Below, one piece after another: positions 17,953 through 27,755 of a stretch of 64,000 bases of DNA. The stretch is from CAZPKH01 sp964587165. Its GTDB lineage: Bacteria; Bacteroidota; Bacteroidia; Bacteroidales; Muribaculaceae. Each line of letters opens with the position of its first letter. The first letter of the stretch is position 1. The notes under the pieces are model-generated. The model ran no database searches and had not been told where the DNA came from. It saw only the letters and a list, made by a program, of their open reading frames with translations. The position numbers and the translations under genes are program-made. Where the stretch lies: positions 7,670 through 71,669 of the forward strand of contig CAZPKH010000007.1 of the NCBI GenBank assembly GCA_964587165.1, given 5' to 3'.

Positions 17953-19740
17953 TTATGGAGTGTCGCCGGAGTGATCTTCTTGTCCCTCAACAACCCCTTC
18001 AGTCGTGACGGCTTCCGCTTTTTGAGCCTCATCGTCGTCGTCATTCTCATCTGAGTCGTTGCTTGAGCGCCGCTGCTGCCTGCCTCCCGGCTCGGGGGCA
18101 TTCATAAGAGTCTCCATCTCCGGCGGATAGTCAAACACCTCATCGGGAGCCATGGGGCGCAGTACGTCGGCATACCATTTGAACGAGGGAAGATGATAAG
18201 CCCCTTTCTTGGCAAGATATAGCGGAGTGACCGATCCAGTTGTTTCAGGCCACATCTTCACCGAATCAATGTCGTTGTCATTGAAATGAGCGTCCATATA
18301 TGAACTCTCGACATACGCATATTTATTGTAGGTGGAATCCTGCTCCATCGGAAACATTATCGCTTGCACATTCCCCTCGACGTAGAGGCGTGTGATTGTC
18401 GAATCGGCGAGCCACGCTGTCATCTTCTTGCCAGCAAGCTGATTATAGCAATCTTCGGCAATATGCTCACTCATTATACCGAAGTTAGGCAGGTATGCGC
18501 GGTCGGCAGTTGAATCATTAAAGTGCACACGTATCTCGTTGCCGTATATCTGGCGTTCGCCGCTCCACACCATCGGGTGTCGGTACATGTACATTGTAGA
18601 GTCGTCCTCGCGTATCGACAGGGAGTCGCACAGCCCCTGCATATCCTTGCGATAGAAACGCACTCTGTGAAAGGCATTTGTGATGCGGATCGAGTCAGTG
18701 CGCCGGTAGGCATTGATCGTATCGCCATGCAGATAGAGAGTGTCCTTGCGCGAAAACTCTTTTGCCAAGGCGTGCCCTGTGACAAAAGCACTGTCGGCCA
18801 ACTCGTCGTAGAACCCGTAATCGCCGTATAGATTCGAGCTGTTGACCGAGTCGGTAAGCACCATATTCCCGAAAGCCTTCCCTATGCCGCGCTGCCGGTC
18901 GTAGAAGAGTGTATCGCCGGTAAGAGTGTTGCCGCGGTTGGTAAATACTGTCGAACGGGAATATAAGTCGGCAACGCCGGATCGGGTATTATAGTCGCCG
19001 GACGACGAGAGGATGCGGCCGTCACGGTTTATGATACGTGTCGGAGCGATAAGGTGTGCGATATTGGTCTGGGTATTGTAAGTCAGCGAGTCGGTGTACA
19101 TCCGCAGGGTGTCTTTCTCCTTTGCCCGAGGGCTGAAAAGATCTACATTGTAGTAGAAATACGCTTGCTTTGTGTCAGGATAGTATTCGCCTTCTATGGA
19201 CTTGAGGCGGTTCACTCTATCGGACAGCACTCCCCCCACATCGTAATACCCTACGTTGCGCACCATGTCGTAGTGGAATATGTCGGTTTCGAGCTTCACG
19301 TCCCGGTTTATCAGACGGGCTTTTCGATTTCCGCCATAGAGCACTGCATGCTCGGTCATACCGTTATAACTCAATTCATTGCCGTAGATAAACAGGGTGT
19401 CGCCCTGCTCCATACGCACATTGCCGAAAGCGTCAAGCGAGTTTGATTTGTCAAAGAAGTGAGCACTGTCGCAATACATGAACATGCCACCCTTGCGGAA
19501 GCGGACATTACCGTACAGGGTCATGTAGTCGGGCGAAACTTTCTCGTCCATCACAAGCGAGTCAGCATGTTCGAGGAAAACCTTTGAGTTGTCGTTGCGG
19601 TCGGCCAGCGGTATGATCGGCTTGAGCCGCGAAGCATGACGCGGGCCATCGGCAAAAGCTATCGACCCGACAAGCAAAAGAAGACACGCTCCGACTGCAA
19701 TAGCCGGAGCATGAGATCTGAATATCTTTGTGAAGTTCAA
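17953..19740 (-). CDS. OstA/LptA-like LPS transport protein
   Basis: The 595-residue exported protein has an N-terminal hydrophobic signal or anchor (about residues 12-30). Next come repeated beta segments of the OstA/LptA type (DYMTLYGNVRFRKG, DSLDAFGNVRM, GNELSYNG, repeated every ~30-40 residues to ~470), and then an Asp/Glu/Arg-rich tail of low complexity. LptA-type proteins bridge the periplasm for LPS export; this long Bacteroidota version is thought to act in the same pathway. It follows surA by ~34 bases, which fits a role in outer-membrane assembly, and precedes mutL. Confidence 0.85.
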   Translation of the reverse strand: MNFTKIFRSHAPAIAVGACLLLLVGSIAFADGPRHASRLKPIIPLADRNDNSKVFLEHADSLVMDEKVSPDYMTLYGNVRFRKGGMFMYCDSAHFFDKSNSLDAFGNVRMEQGDTLFIYGNELSYNGMTEHAVLYGGNRKARLINRDVKLETDIFHYDMVRNVGYYDVGGVLSDRVNRLKSIEGEYYPDTKQAYFYYNVDLFSPRAKEKDTLRMYTDSLTYNTQTNIAHLIAPTRIINRDGRILSSSGDYNTRSGVADLYSRSTVFTNRGNTLTGDTLFYDRQRGIGKAFGNMVLTDSVNSSNLYGDYGFYDELADSAFVTGHALAKEFSRKDTLYLHGDTINAYRRTDSIRITNAFHRVRFYRKDMQGLCDSLSIREDDSTMYMYRHPMVWSGERQIYGNEIRVHFNDSTADRAYLPNFGIMSEHIAEDCYNQLAGKKMTAWLADSTITRLYVEGNVQAIMFPMEQDSTYNKYAYVESSYMDAHFNDNDIDSVKMWPETTGSVTPLYLAKKGAYHLPSFKWYADVLRPMAPDEVFDYPPEMETLMNAPEPGGRQQRRSSNDSDENDDDDEAQKAEAVTTEGVVEGQEDHSGDTP

Positions 19741-19774
19741 AGCTCTGTAATATTACCGGTGCGTTGAACGACCG

Positions 19775-21139
19775 TCACTGTTTGATCCAACCGCTGTGCT
19801 TGAAGTCGCATTTACGCCACTGGGGCTCGATGCGCACATAAGTGGTTTTAATCTTATTTTCAATCCATTGGTCGAGTATCTCCTGCTGCCGACGTTTCTC
19901 TGCCATCGATTTGAGAAGCTGATAGTCGTCAGACAGATTGGCACGATGTGGCTCGATACGGTTTGAGAGCTTGACGATCGCCACAATATCGGATGTGGTT
20001 TTGGGATCTTTCATCACAAAAGGTTTCGACACGTCGCCTACCTGAAGTCCGGCAACGGCTCTTGCAACCTCCTGAGGAAGGTCCTGCATCTCAAATACTG
20101 TTGTACCGTCTTTCTGGTTTATCATCAAGCCCTTATTATTGCGGGTGTCTTTATCCTGCGAGATCAGGGGCACGATCTCCTCGAATGTGAAGAGAGCGCT
20201 GTCGACCATCTCGATGCGTGTGCTGTCAAGGCGCAAAATAGCATCTTCGAGGTCGGCCTCCGACACTTTAGGGCGCAGAAGGATATGACGTGTGTTCACA
20301 CGGTCGCCACGCTTTTCGATGAGCTGAATGATATGATAGCCATACTGCGACTTGACAATTTTCGACACTCGCTTGGTGTCGTTGAGGTTGAAGGCTGTGG
20401 CCGCATACTCCGGATCGAGATGCGCACGCCCCATAAACCCAATCTCACCGCCACGTGCTGCAGAGCCCGGATCCTCGGAGTAAAGGATCGCAAGAGTAGA
20501 GAACTCACTCTGCCCCGAGTTGACACGCTCGGCATAATCACGCAGACGGGCTTTCACATCCTCGATCTCCTGGCGCGGAATGGTAGGATTGATCGTAAGG
20601 ATCTGCACCTCCACCTGCATCGGGATGTAAGGTATGGAATCTTCGGGGAGCGTTTTGTAAAAGCGTGTCACCTCGGCGGGGGTGACCTTCACATTCTTGG
20701 TCAAACCGGCCTGAACCTGCTGTATGCGGTACTGGTTTGTGATAAGCTCACGCATCGATTCGCGCATCTCGGGCATCGAGCGGTGAAAATACTCCTCTAC
20801 TTTCTCTTTCGAGCCGAGATTGGTGATGAAATAATTTATACGTGAATCTACCTGCTGGTTGACCATCGATGGCGAAACTTCGACAGTATCAATGTCGGCC
20901 TGATGCAGATACAGCTTGTCGATAGCCAGCCTCTCAGGCACTATGCAGTAAGGATCGCCGGGTATATCCTCCTTGTCGTATATCATCTGCCGATAGTATT
21001 CCTCTATCTCAGACTTCCATATTGCCTGGTCGCCCACTACCCATGCGATCTCTTCGGCCACATTCGACTGTGCCGAGATCGACTGGTAGCCGATGCCGAG
21101 CGCAGCGGCCGCAGGCAGGATCAGATGTTTGAGTTTCAC
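19775..21139 (-). CDS. surA: SurA-like periplasmic peptidyl-prolyl isomerase
   Basis: This is a 454-residue exported chaperone. It has a signal peptide (about 1-23, SISAQS), a SurA N-terminal helical domain, one clear parvulin domain (about 172-265, with FSTLAILYSEDPGSAARGGEIGFMGR and SQYGYHIIQL) and a degenerate second one starting at VNTRHILLRPK (about 274-390). SurA guides unfolded beta-barrel proteins to the BAM complex. The gene is 7 bases downstream of a second isomerase and upstream of the LPS-transport gene, making an envelope-assembly run. Confidence 0.92.
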   Translation of the reverse strand: MKLKHLILPAAAALGIGYQSISAQSNVAEEIAWVVGDQAIWKSEIEEYYRQMIYDKEDIPGDPYCIVPERLAIDKLYLHQADIDTVEVSPSMVNQQVDSRINYFITNLGSKEKVEEYFHRSMPEMRESMRELITNQYRIQQVQAGLTKNVKVTPAEVTRFYKTLPEDSIPYIPMQVEVQILTINPTIPRQEIEDVKARLRDYAERVNSGQSEFSTLAILYSEDPGSAARGGEIGFMGRAHLDPEYAATAFNLNDTKRVSKIVKSQYGYHIIQLIEKRGDRVNTRHILLRPKVSEADLEDAILRLDSTRIEMVDSALFTFEEIVPLISQDKDTRNNKGLMINQKDGTTVFEMQDLPQEVARAVAGLQVGDVSKPFVMKDPKTTSDIVAIVKLSNRIEPHRANLSDDYQLLKSMAEKRRQQEILDQWIENKIKTTYVRIEPQWRKCDFKHSGWIKQ

Positions 21140-21146
21140 GCTGAAA

Positions 21147-23087
21147 TTATTTGCCGGTGATTTTCTTTATTGTCTTTTTGTTGAGCTCCACCTTGTAGCG
21201 GTTGCGCAGCTGTTTGAGCCATTCGTTCTCCAGCTCCTGTTGATAGTCGGTGGCTACCTGTCCTTTCACATCGGCGGCCTCGGCCGGCTGGTCGAGTATC
21301 ACGCCGTTGTAGGCGAAGAAATAAGGCCAGTACTGTGTGCCTTTGGCCTCAGGACCGTCAAACACCAGATAGTCGATTATCGCATTGTCGCCTTTAGGCG
21401 CGAGCACGCGCTCCACCTTTACCTTGCCGCCAAACTGTTTGCGTAGATCCTTGACGAGGGCATCATGGCTGATGGTCTTACCGTCGACATATGCGCGGAC
21501 AAGAGCGCCGACAGAGTCGTTCACGGCAAAGATGATGTCGCCGCGATAGCGGGGACGATCCCACTTATAGTTGTCGCGGTGAGCTTGGAAGTATTCCTCA
21601 AGACCCTCTTTATCCTTGGTGGCTTTCTCCCAGACATTGCGGTTTGAAATCTCAAAGAGGAGCATACCGTCGCGATATTCGTTGATCAGATTGCGGTACT
21701 CCGGATGAATGTTGGGAAGATCGTCGATTGCAGCGAGTTTGGTAGCCTCATTGATCTGAAGATTGAGGGCAGAGTTAAAGCGATCGAAATTCTGGGAAGC
21801 GTTGCCGTTGCGCATGAATGTGGTGTGGAGTGCCACATCTTTCACAGTCACCTGGTGTGTTCCAACTGTTGCTATGACAGCCTTATTAGCTTGCAGAGCG
21901 CGGATGAAGGTGGTATCGGCAGCGGAGTTCACATCAAATTTCGCGCGTACTTCGGCGAGAACCTTGTCGTTGATCTTTGCCTTGTAGGCTGCACGAAGTT
22001 CTTCCATCTTGGCCTGCTGAGGCATAGTTGAGCGTGAGTCGCGGCTTATGGCTTCGGCGATTGAAGGACGTACATCCTCGTATGTCGGGATAGCGCGCTG
22101 ATCTTCTTTCATAATGATATGATAGCCGAAGGGGCTCTCTACCGGTTCAGAAATCTGACCCTTGGCAAGCTCGAATGCGGCAGTCTCAAACTGAGGTACC
22201 ATCTGACCTGTGCCAAACCATCCGAGGCTACCCCCCTCTTTAGCAGATCCGGGATCTTCGCTATACTCGCGGGCCAAATTTGCGAAGTCGGCTCCGGCCA
22301 TGAGGAGGGAGTATATCGAATCGGCTTTCGCTTTTTTGGCTGCCTTAGCTGTCTCGTCAAGCCCACGTGTTCCTATAAGAATATGGCTTGCTTTGACCTG
22401 GCCGCGCGCCGGACGCTCCGAGTCGACACGTACGATAAAAAAGCCGAACGGAAACTCCTGCACCTCCGACACTACGCCGATCGGCTGAGCATAGACTGCC
22501 TGCTCGAATGGGTAAGGGAGGCGGTTGACAGGCATATATCCCATATGGCCGCCGTTCTTGTCAACGGAATACTTGTCGGCCATTTCGCCGAAGTCGGCAC
22601 CGGCAAGTATTGCCGAGCGCACACTGTCGAGCTGAGCCTTGACTGCCGCACGCTCCTCGGCCGAACGTCCGCCGAACATCATGATATAGTTCACGTCGCG
22701 CTCGGTGCGCATGTGGTCGTAAATTTCATTTATTAACGAATCCTCCACCGACTGCTTTGAGAGGTAAGGTTTGGCGAGCTCCTCGCGGTAGCGGTCAAAC
22801 TCCATACGGAACTGCGCTGTAGTGTCGATACCGGCTGCTTCAGCATCAGCGACCTTCATTTTGTACACGGCAAACATATCGACATAATCCTCGATAGGTG
22901 TCGGAGTGGCCTGCTGCGAGTTGTTCTTGTTGTAGAGATAGTTGAACTCGTCGAGTGTTATCTCCTTGCCGTTCACTTTCATCACCGTGGGCGACGAGGT
23001 TTTGGCATTGTTCTTGGCCGTCATAGAGCCGACAGATACGGCAGCTACTGCCATCAGAGTGAATGCCGGCAAAAGAATCTTTTTCAT
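21147..23087 (-). CDS. PpiD/parvulin-type peptidyl-prolyl isomerase with two PPIC domains
   Basis: The 646-residue exported protein has an N-terminal signal (MKKILLPAFTLMAVAAVSVG) and a SurA-like N-terminal helical region with NGKEITLDEFNYLY near residue 40. Two consecutive parvulin domains follow, at about 130-225 (AILAGADFGEMADKYSVDKNGGHMGY) and 235-340 (FANLAREYSEDPGSAKEGGSLGWFGTG). The second half is helical with an unassigned beta region at the end. It probably assists folding of outer-membrane proteins together with SurA, whose gene follows after 7 bases. Confidence 0.9.
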   Translation of the reverse strand: MKKILLPAFTLMAVAAVSVGSMTAKNNAKTSSPTVMKVNGKEITLDEFNYLYNKNNSQQATPTPIEDYVDMFAVYKMKVADAEAAGIDTTAQFRMEFDRYREELAKPYLSKQSVEDSLINEIYDHMRTERDVNYIMMFGGRSAEERAAVKAQLDSVRSAILAGADFGEMADKYSVDKNGGHMGYMPVNRLPYPFEQAVYAQPIGVVSEVQEFPFGFFIVRVDSERPARGQVKASHILIGTRGLDETAKAAKKAKADSIYSLLMAGADFANLAREYSEDPGSAKEGGSLGWFGTGQMVPQFETAAFELAKGQISEPVESPFGYHIIMKEDQRAIPTYEDVRPSIAEAISRDSRSTMPQQAKMEELRAAYKAKINDKVLAEVRAKFDVNSAADTTFIRALQANKAVIATVGTHQVTVKDVALHTTFMRNGNASQNFDRFNSALNLQINEATKLAAIDDLPNIHPEYRNLINEYRDGMLLFEISNRNVWEKATKDKEGLEEYFQAHRDNYKWDRPRYRGDIIFAVNDSVGALVRAYVDGKTISHDALVKDLRKQFGGKVKVERVLAPKGDNAIIDYLVFDGPEAKGTQYWPYFFAYNGVILDQPAEAADVKGQVATDYQQELENEWLKQLRNRYKVELNKKTIKKITGK

Positions 23088-23116
23088 TGGCTGGATAAGC
23101 GGTGTTATATCATTTC

Positions 23117-23166
23117 TAATCGGCGCGGGGTGTCAAATGCACTGACACGACACACCGCACCGATTA
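23117..23166 (-). terminator. Hairpin between guaB and ppiD-like gene
   Basis: An 18-bp stem with two mismatches (23117-23134 with 23149-23166) and a 14-base loop lies downstream of the guaB stop. There is no T-run on the minus strand after it, so it may be a leaky terminator or processing site rather than a full stop; no promoter was found for the following gene. Confidence 0.45.
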
Positions 23167-23190
23167 AATAACGTTTCATGCTGATATTTA

Positions 23191-24669
23191 TTACATCTGC
23201 GATGCGCTATAATTGGGAGCCTCGGAAGTGATGGCTACGTCGTGCGGGTGGCTTTCCATCACTCCGGCGGCTGTGATGCGTGTGAACTTAGCCTTCCACA
23301 GCGATTCGATGTCGGGAGCACCGCAGTAGCCCATTCCGGCGCGCAGGCCGCCAAGCATCTGGTAGGTCACTTCATAGAGCGAACCTTTATAGGGCACGCG
23401 GGCTGCAATACCTTCGGGCACCAGCTTCTTGGCATCAGCTACATTGCCCTGGAAGTAGCGGTCTTTCGAGCCTTTCTCCATAGCTTCAAGCGACCCCATG
23501 CCACGGTATGCCTTATATTTACGGCCGTTGTATATTATGGTCTCGCCGGGCGATTCCTCGACGCCGGCAAGCATTCCGCCGAGCATCACGCAGTAGCCGC
23601 CTGCAGCGAGAGCTTTCACGATATCTCCGGAATAGCGGATACCTCCATCAGCTATCAAAGGCACACCGGTGCCTTCGAGGGCCTTTGCGACATCGTATAC
23701 CGCCGATAGCTGAGGCACACCCACTCCGGCGATGACACGTGTGGTGCATATCGAGCCCGGGCCTATACCCACTTTCACGCCGTCGGCGCCATTCTCTACA
23801 AGATATTTGGCAGCTTCGCCGGTAGCGATATTACCTACCACAACGTCGATATGAGGATAGCGCTCCTTGATTGCGTGGAGCACACCGATCACACCTTTGC
23901 TGTGGCCATGGGCCGTGTCGATCACTATAGCATCTACACCGGCCTTGACCAAAGCCTCGACACGATCCATCGAATCGGCTGTCACACCCACCCCGGCAGC
24001 TACACGCAGACGACCGAGTTCGTCCTTGCAAGCGTTGGGTTTGTCCTTGGCTTTGGTGATATCTTTGTATGTCACAAGACCGACGAGGTGTCCTTCGGAG
24101 TCGACTACCGGGAGTTTCTCAATCTTATGCTCCTGAAGTATGCTTGCCGCCTCCTCAAGGTTGGTGGATTGCGAGGTAGTGACAAGATTATCGGAAGTCA
24201 TCACATCGTCGACCGGGCGGTTGAAGTTACGCTCGAAACGCAGGTCGCGGTTTGTCACAATACCGACGAGTATACCTTCGTCGTCGACCACCGGAATACC
24301 GCCGATATGATACTCCTCCATCATCGCCAGAGCATCCTGCACGGTAGCACCGCGTTTGATAGTGACTGGGTCGTATATCATACCGTTCTCGGCACGCTTC
24401 ACGGCATGCACCTGACGTGCCTGCTCGGCTATCGACATATTCTTGTGAATCACGCCAATGCCGCCCTCGCGGGCTATGGCAATAGCAAGCTGCGCCTCTG
24501 TCACGGTATCCATAGCGGCCGAAACGAGAGGCACATTGAGAGTGATATTGCGTGAGAATTTTGTTTTCAGCGACACTTCGCGAGGAAGCACTGCACTGTA
24601 GGCGGGAATCAGGAGGACATCGTCGAATGTGAGCCCCTCCATCTTTACACGATCTGCAATAAACGACAT
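23191..24669 (-). CDS. guaB: IMP dehydrogenase GuaB
   Basis: GuaB oxidises IMP to XMP, the committed step to GMP. The 492-residue protein has the TIM barrel interrupted by two CBS domains (about 95-210), the catalytic loop GPGSICTTRVIAGVG with the nucleophilic Cys near 308, and the flap motif KAYRGMGSLEAM (about 390-401). Its size is standard. It has its own strong promoter (24699-24730) with a ~25-30 base leader. The downstream chaperone genes may receive part of its transcript through the hairpin at 23117-23166. Confidence 0.98.
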   Translation of the reverse strand: MSFIADRVKMEGLTFDDVLLIPAYSAVLPREVSLKTKFSRNITLNVPLVSAAMDTVTEAQLAIAIAREGGIGVIHKNMSIAEQARQVHAVKRAENGMIYDPVTIKRGATVQDALAMMEEYHIGGIPVVDDEGILVGIVTNRDLRFERNFNRPVDDVMTSDNLVTTSQSTNLEEAASILQEHKIEKLPVVDSEGHLVGLVTYKDITKAKDKPNACKDELGRLRVAAGVGVTADSMDRVEALVKAGVDAIVIDTAHGHSKGVIGVLHAIKERYPHIDVVVGNIATGEAAKYLVENGADGVKVGIGPGSICTTRVIAGVGVPQLSAVYDVAKALEGTGVPLIADGGIRYSGDIVKALAAGGYCVMLGGMLAGVEESPGETIIYNGRKYKAYRGMGSLEAMEKGSKDRYFQGNVADAKKLVPEGIAARVPYKGSLYEVTYQMLGGLRAGMGYCGAPDIESLWKAKFTRITAAGVMESHPHDVAITSEAPNYSASQM

Positions 24670-24698
24670 AAAGAGTATTTTTTATTTTTTATTGCGCA

Positions 24699-24730
24699 CA
24701 AAATTAGTGTTTTTCGGCGATTCTACCAAA
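24699..24730 (-). promoter_or_regulatory. Promoter of guaB
   Basis: On the minus strand this is TTTG (24727-24730), 20 bases, TAATTTTG (24699-24706), 30 bases before the guaB ATG. An A/T-rich leader follows. Confidence 0.8.
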
Positions 24731-24823
24731 GGAACGTGCTCAAACTTTTCGGAGAGAGCTTGATTTTTTGCCTGAAATGTCGATATTACAGCCAAAGGAT
24801 CTCCCCGCTTTCCGTTAATAGCT

Positions 24824-25435
24824 TCAATGATCAAGTTTCTTTATAAACTTAGCAGGATTTCCACCCCAAAGTTCATATTGTGGCACACTATGTGATAAAA
24901 CCGATCCGGCGGCAATAATTGCCCCGCGGCCAATAGTCACTCCTTTAAGTATAATACATCGGGTACCTATGAAAACATCGTCCTCTATCACGATGGGTCT
25001 CGACACTGCACTGCGCCACTCCTGAGGGAGACGACGCGCTTTAGCATCAAGATTATGCGAATTTGTATCGGTAATTAAAGTATCTCCGCCGATCTTAACA
25101 TAATCTCCTATTGTGATAGATTTGGTAGCCACGAGAATTGTGCTGTTCATCCCCGAATGTTCGCCTATAGTGAGCGATGCACCCGATGAAACTTCAATCT
25201 TTGAAGGATGACATCCTACATGACTGTTTTTTGGTCTGCTGGCGATTGCGAAATTTTTGCCAATGGAAACTTTGGCACCCTTTTCTATATTAACAACAGG
25301 TATGCCGGCCGATATAAGCCCATGAGTCGGCACCCCATTTACAGCCAACAATATTCGGGTATATGCGGAGGTACATCGCAAATAAACCATGCGATACAGT
25401 TTGCGCGTTCCTCTATATAAAAGATGTAGCAGCAT
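24824..25435 (-). CDS. Hexapeptide-repeat acyltransferase (exopolysaccharide locus)
   Basis: The 203-residue protein has the left-handed beta-helix repeat pattern of the LbetaH/Maa/NodL family. Isoleucine-rich turns such as IGEHSGMNSTILVATKSITIGDYVKIGGDTLITD (shown in part) are visible, along with the catalytic-type histidine in DTNSHNLDA and the C-terminal IGTRCIILKGVTIGRG. It most likely O-acetylates a sugar of the exopolysaccharide or its lipid-linked unit at the cytoplasmic face. It is the last gene of the exopolysaccharide cluster, 14 bases after the glycosyltransferase gene. Confidence 0.88.
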   Translation of the reverse strand: MLLHLLYRGTRKLYRMVYLRCTSAYTRILLAVNGVPTHGLISAGIPVVNIEKGAKVSIGKNFAIASRPKNSHVGCHPSKIEVSSGASLTIGEHSGMNSTILVATKSITIGDYVKIGGDTLITDTNSHNLDAKARRLPQEWRSAVSRPIVIEDDVFIGTRCIILKGVTIGRGAIIAAGSVLSHSVPQYELWGGNPAKFIKKLDH

Positions 25436-25449
25436 GCTTAAGAAGTAGA

Positions 25450-26421
25450 TTATTGAAGCAATAAAGTTTTGACCCAGCGGTCTATACGAAGATTCTCTAT
25501 ATAGGGAGAAACTTCAAATTTCTTGTCCGACAGAATAAAATCGACATCAACGACAGGATTCTCGGCATCGATTATTCTTATCTGGTCGGCCCTATAAAAA
25601 GGCATTCCGGTGATAAAGCTATTGGTAGTAATTATTTTTTTCCCTTGCGCCAAAGCCCAAATGAAGCGAGGAGTAGTGCCGCCTTGCCCTTCACGACTTG
25701 TGTCAAGAATGCATCCGGAGGAAGCTATCACAGAGTTGACCTGAGCAGGTGGAAGGGGTGTATGAATCTGATATTGCTCATCTATCTTATCCAAATGATT
25801 GGGGCTGTAAATATGGAATTTCTGACGCACCTGTGGATAATCTTTCAACTGCTTCAGCACCTCGGAGAGTACCTTGACACGATGCCCGTGAGCCGACCCT
25901 ATCATCGAGATATCATACTTGTTGTCAGCCTTGTCAGCCGAAGATGGCAACCAATAGAATGGCAGGAATGGGATATTCGGTTCAACCGACTTACAATCGT
26001 TGAGATCGAATGAAAAAGCCTTATCGAAATATTTTATACTATGGAAAAAATCTCTATAAGTGTTCGTATCCCAAACGTATATGCAGCTTCGCACAGCAGG
26101 ATTCATCGCTTTCAGATGCTTTATAAGTGATGGATGAAACGATGACCCGTTAATGCACAAAAGAAAATCAAACGGCCGCGACAATTCCTCTCTCTTTATT
26201 AGCTTTGCCCAATAGTTATGGCGAATCCGAAGTGTTGAGCTTAAAGCCTGTTTGATAATTCTTTTGACCCGTCGCGGAAATGAAGTAGGGCGTACACCAT
26301 AGTCGAACGGCAGATCATGCCTGTCAGCGATAAAAACCACCTCATGGCCCTGTCGCTCCATTTCGGAAATTATATCTTTCTGCAGATCGAGATATGTGGG
26401 GGCGAGGAAAAGGATTCTCAT
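25450..26421 (-). CDS. Glycosyltransferase-like protein (CgeB-type) of exopolysaccharide locus
   Basis: The 323-residue protein begins with a Rossmann-type strand (MRILFLAPTYLDLQKDII) and has a GT-B-like C-terminal half. Around residues 232-275 it carries phrases such as SSGCILDTSREGQGGTTPRFIWALAQGKKIITTNS, as in CgeB and similar glycosyltransferases (an acidic residue and a Gly-rich loop in the nucleotide-sugar site). Donor and acceptor sugars cannot be told. The start overlaps the polymerase gene stop by 4 bases. It is the only sugar transferase in the cluster, so the repeat-unit enzymes must largely be elsewhere. Confidence 0.75.
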   Translation of the reverse strand: MRILFLAPTYLDLQKDIISEMERQGHEVVFIADRHDLPFDYGVRPTSFPRRVKRIIKQALSSTLRIRHNYWAKLIKREELSRPFDFLLCINGSSFHPSLIKHLKAMNPAVRSCIYVWDTNTYRDFFHSIKYFDKAFSFDLNDCKSVEPNIPFLPFYWLPSSADKADNKYDISMIGSAHGHRVKVLSEVLKQLKDYPQVRQKFHIYSPNHLDKIDEQYQIHTPLPPAQVNSVIASSGCILDTSREGQGGTTPRFIWALAQGKKIITTNSFITGMPFYRADQIRIIDAENPVVDVDFILSDKKFEVSPYIENLRIDRWVKTLLLQ

Positions 26422-27755
26422 TTCTCTACAAGGTTTTGATTGGAATTCTTTTCATCCATCCCGCCGGAAGAAGTGTCGGATACTTTCTCCCGGAACGCAA
26501 TTTTGACACAGCCGGATACCAGAAGAACAGCTATAAATACGATTAAGCTGCCATAACCGGACTTATTAAACCCGAATATACCTTGCAGTACAAGGTCGAA
26601 GTACCAGTAGATAAGAGCTATTTTCCAGTAGGTAATCTTTCGACTCCCCAGAAACAGGTTGAAGGCTAACGCAAGTAGAGCTATGATAACAAGCGCTTTC
26701 TCAACGCCGTATTCGATATACAGGTCGCCGAAAATAGTCTTGAAAGTACGTACGGGCACGCCTGTCACTCCCTCCCAATAGGAGTAGGCGCCCTGAAGGG
26801 CGGTATCGATTAGCTCCGGTCCACCTTTGACGTAGGGGAATAAACGTGTTCCGTCGGGATGATACGACACGTGCTCGTAAAAGTTGTTCGACAGATTAGG
26901 GAACGGTTCCCCGAAGTATCGTACCACAGATCCAAGCGGTGTCTCGGATTCACTGTCTGTATAGCGTGCCACCGAAGTTATGGCAGCATATACGGAGAAC
27001 ACTACAAGAAGAGATACACCCACGACCTTAATGATGTGTTTATCGCCTAATCTCAGGTACCTGTAGAACAGTATCAGATAGAATCCGAATGCACAAAACG
27101 ACAAGAACATATTCCCTCGCGATCCGAACGCAATGGCATTCGATACTTGAGCAACAAGCACAAGCAATATGATGGTATAGGCTCGGGCGCGAGAGATCCG
27201 GTTTTTCACAAGACCATAGAAAGCATACACCATAAGAAACGGTGTAAGCGAATACATCAGATTGAGGTTGAAGTTGTTGAAAGCCAACAACATCATATTG
27301 CCTCCGTAGAGTATAGCCACAGAGTCGCCGTCGACATTCATGATGTCGTAGGTCTCATCCATACCCAGCGACATGGCGACAATAGCTTGTCCAACTTTAA
27401 GTGCGATAAATCCCAAAATATCAATGTACCAAATATATATACCGTACTTTAGCAGCGGACTGTCGAAGGGCACTGCCGAAAGGTTCATGTTGTCCAACTT
27501 CACTTTCCGCAAAGGGAGAATCAAAGCCACGACAGATATAAAGCAGAAAATGTAAGGCTCAAGCACGACATAATTTTTGTCGCGAACGCTGAAAACAGCT
27601 TCATAAAGACCGTTGTTGAACACCACAATACCCAAGGCAGCGATGATAGCGTAATAAATGGCCAGCGACGAGGCCACGGTGACACCCTGCTTGCGAACCA
27701 TCCACCAAGCAAAGAGCAGATACATCACAAGGTTGAATATCAGGTTAGTATTCAT
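26418..27755 (-). CDS. O-antigen/exopolysaccharide polymerase-like membrane protein (Wzy-type)
   Basis: The 445-residue protein has about 11-12 hydrophobic helices and a large hydrophilic loop (about residues 270-340), the usual Wzy/EpsG-like layout; sequence conservation in this group is low, so the call rests on topology and context. I choose the ATG at 27755 because it overlaps the flippase stop in an ATGA arrangement and starts the hydrophobic region directly (MNTNLIFNLVMYLLFAWW). The longer frame to 27953 would add 66 residues that lie antisense-like inside the flippase gene. It should polymerise undecaprenyl-linked units in the periplasm. Confidence 0.78.
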   Translation of the reverse strand: MNTNLIFNLVMYLLFAWWMVRKQGVTVASSLAIYYAIIAALGIVVFNNGLYEAVFSVRDKNYVVLEPYIFCFISVVALILPLRKVKLDNMNLSAVPFDSPLLKYGIYIWYIDILGFIALKVGQAIVAMSLGMDETYDIMNVDGDSVAILYGGNMMLLAFNNFNLNLMYSLTPFLMVYAFYGLVKNRISRARAYTIILLVLVAQVSNAIAFGSRGNMFLSFCAFGFYLILFYRYLRLGDKHIIKVVGVSLLVVFSVYAAITSVARYTDSESETPLGSVVRYFGEPFPNLSNNFYEHVSYHPDGTRLFPYVKGGPELIDTALQGAYSYWEGVTGVPVRTFKTIFGDLYIEYGVEKALVIIALLALAFNLFLGSRKITYWKIALIYWYFDLVLQGIFGFNKSGYGSLIVFIAVLLVSGCVKIAFREKVSDTSSGGMDEKNSNQNLVEK

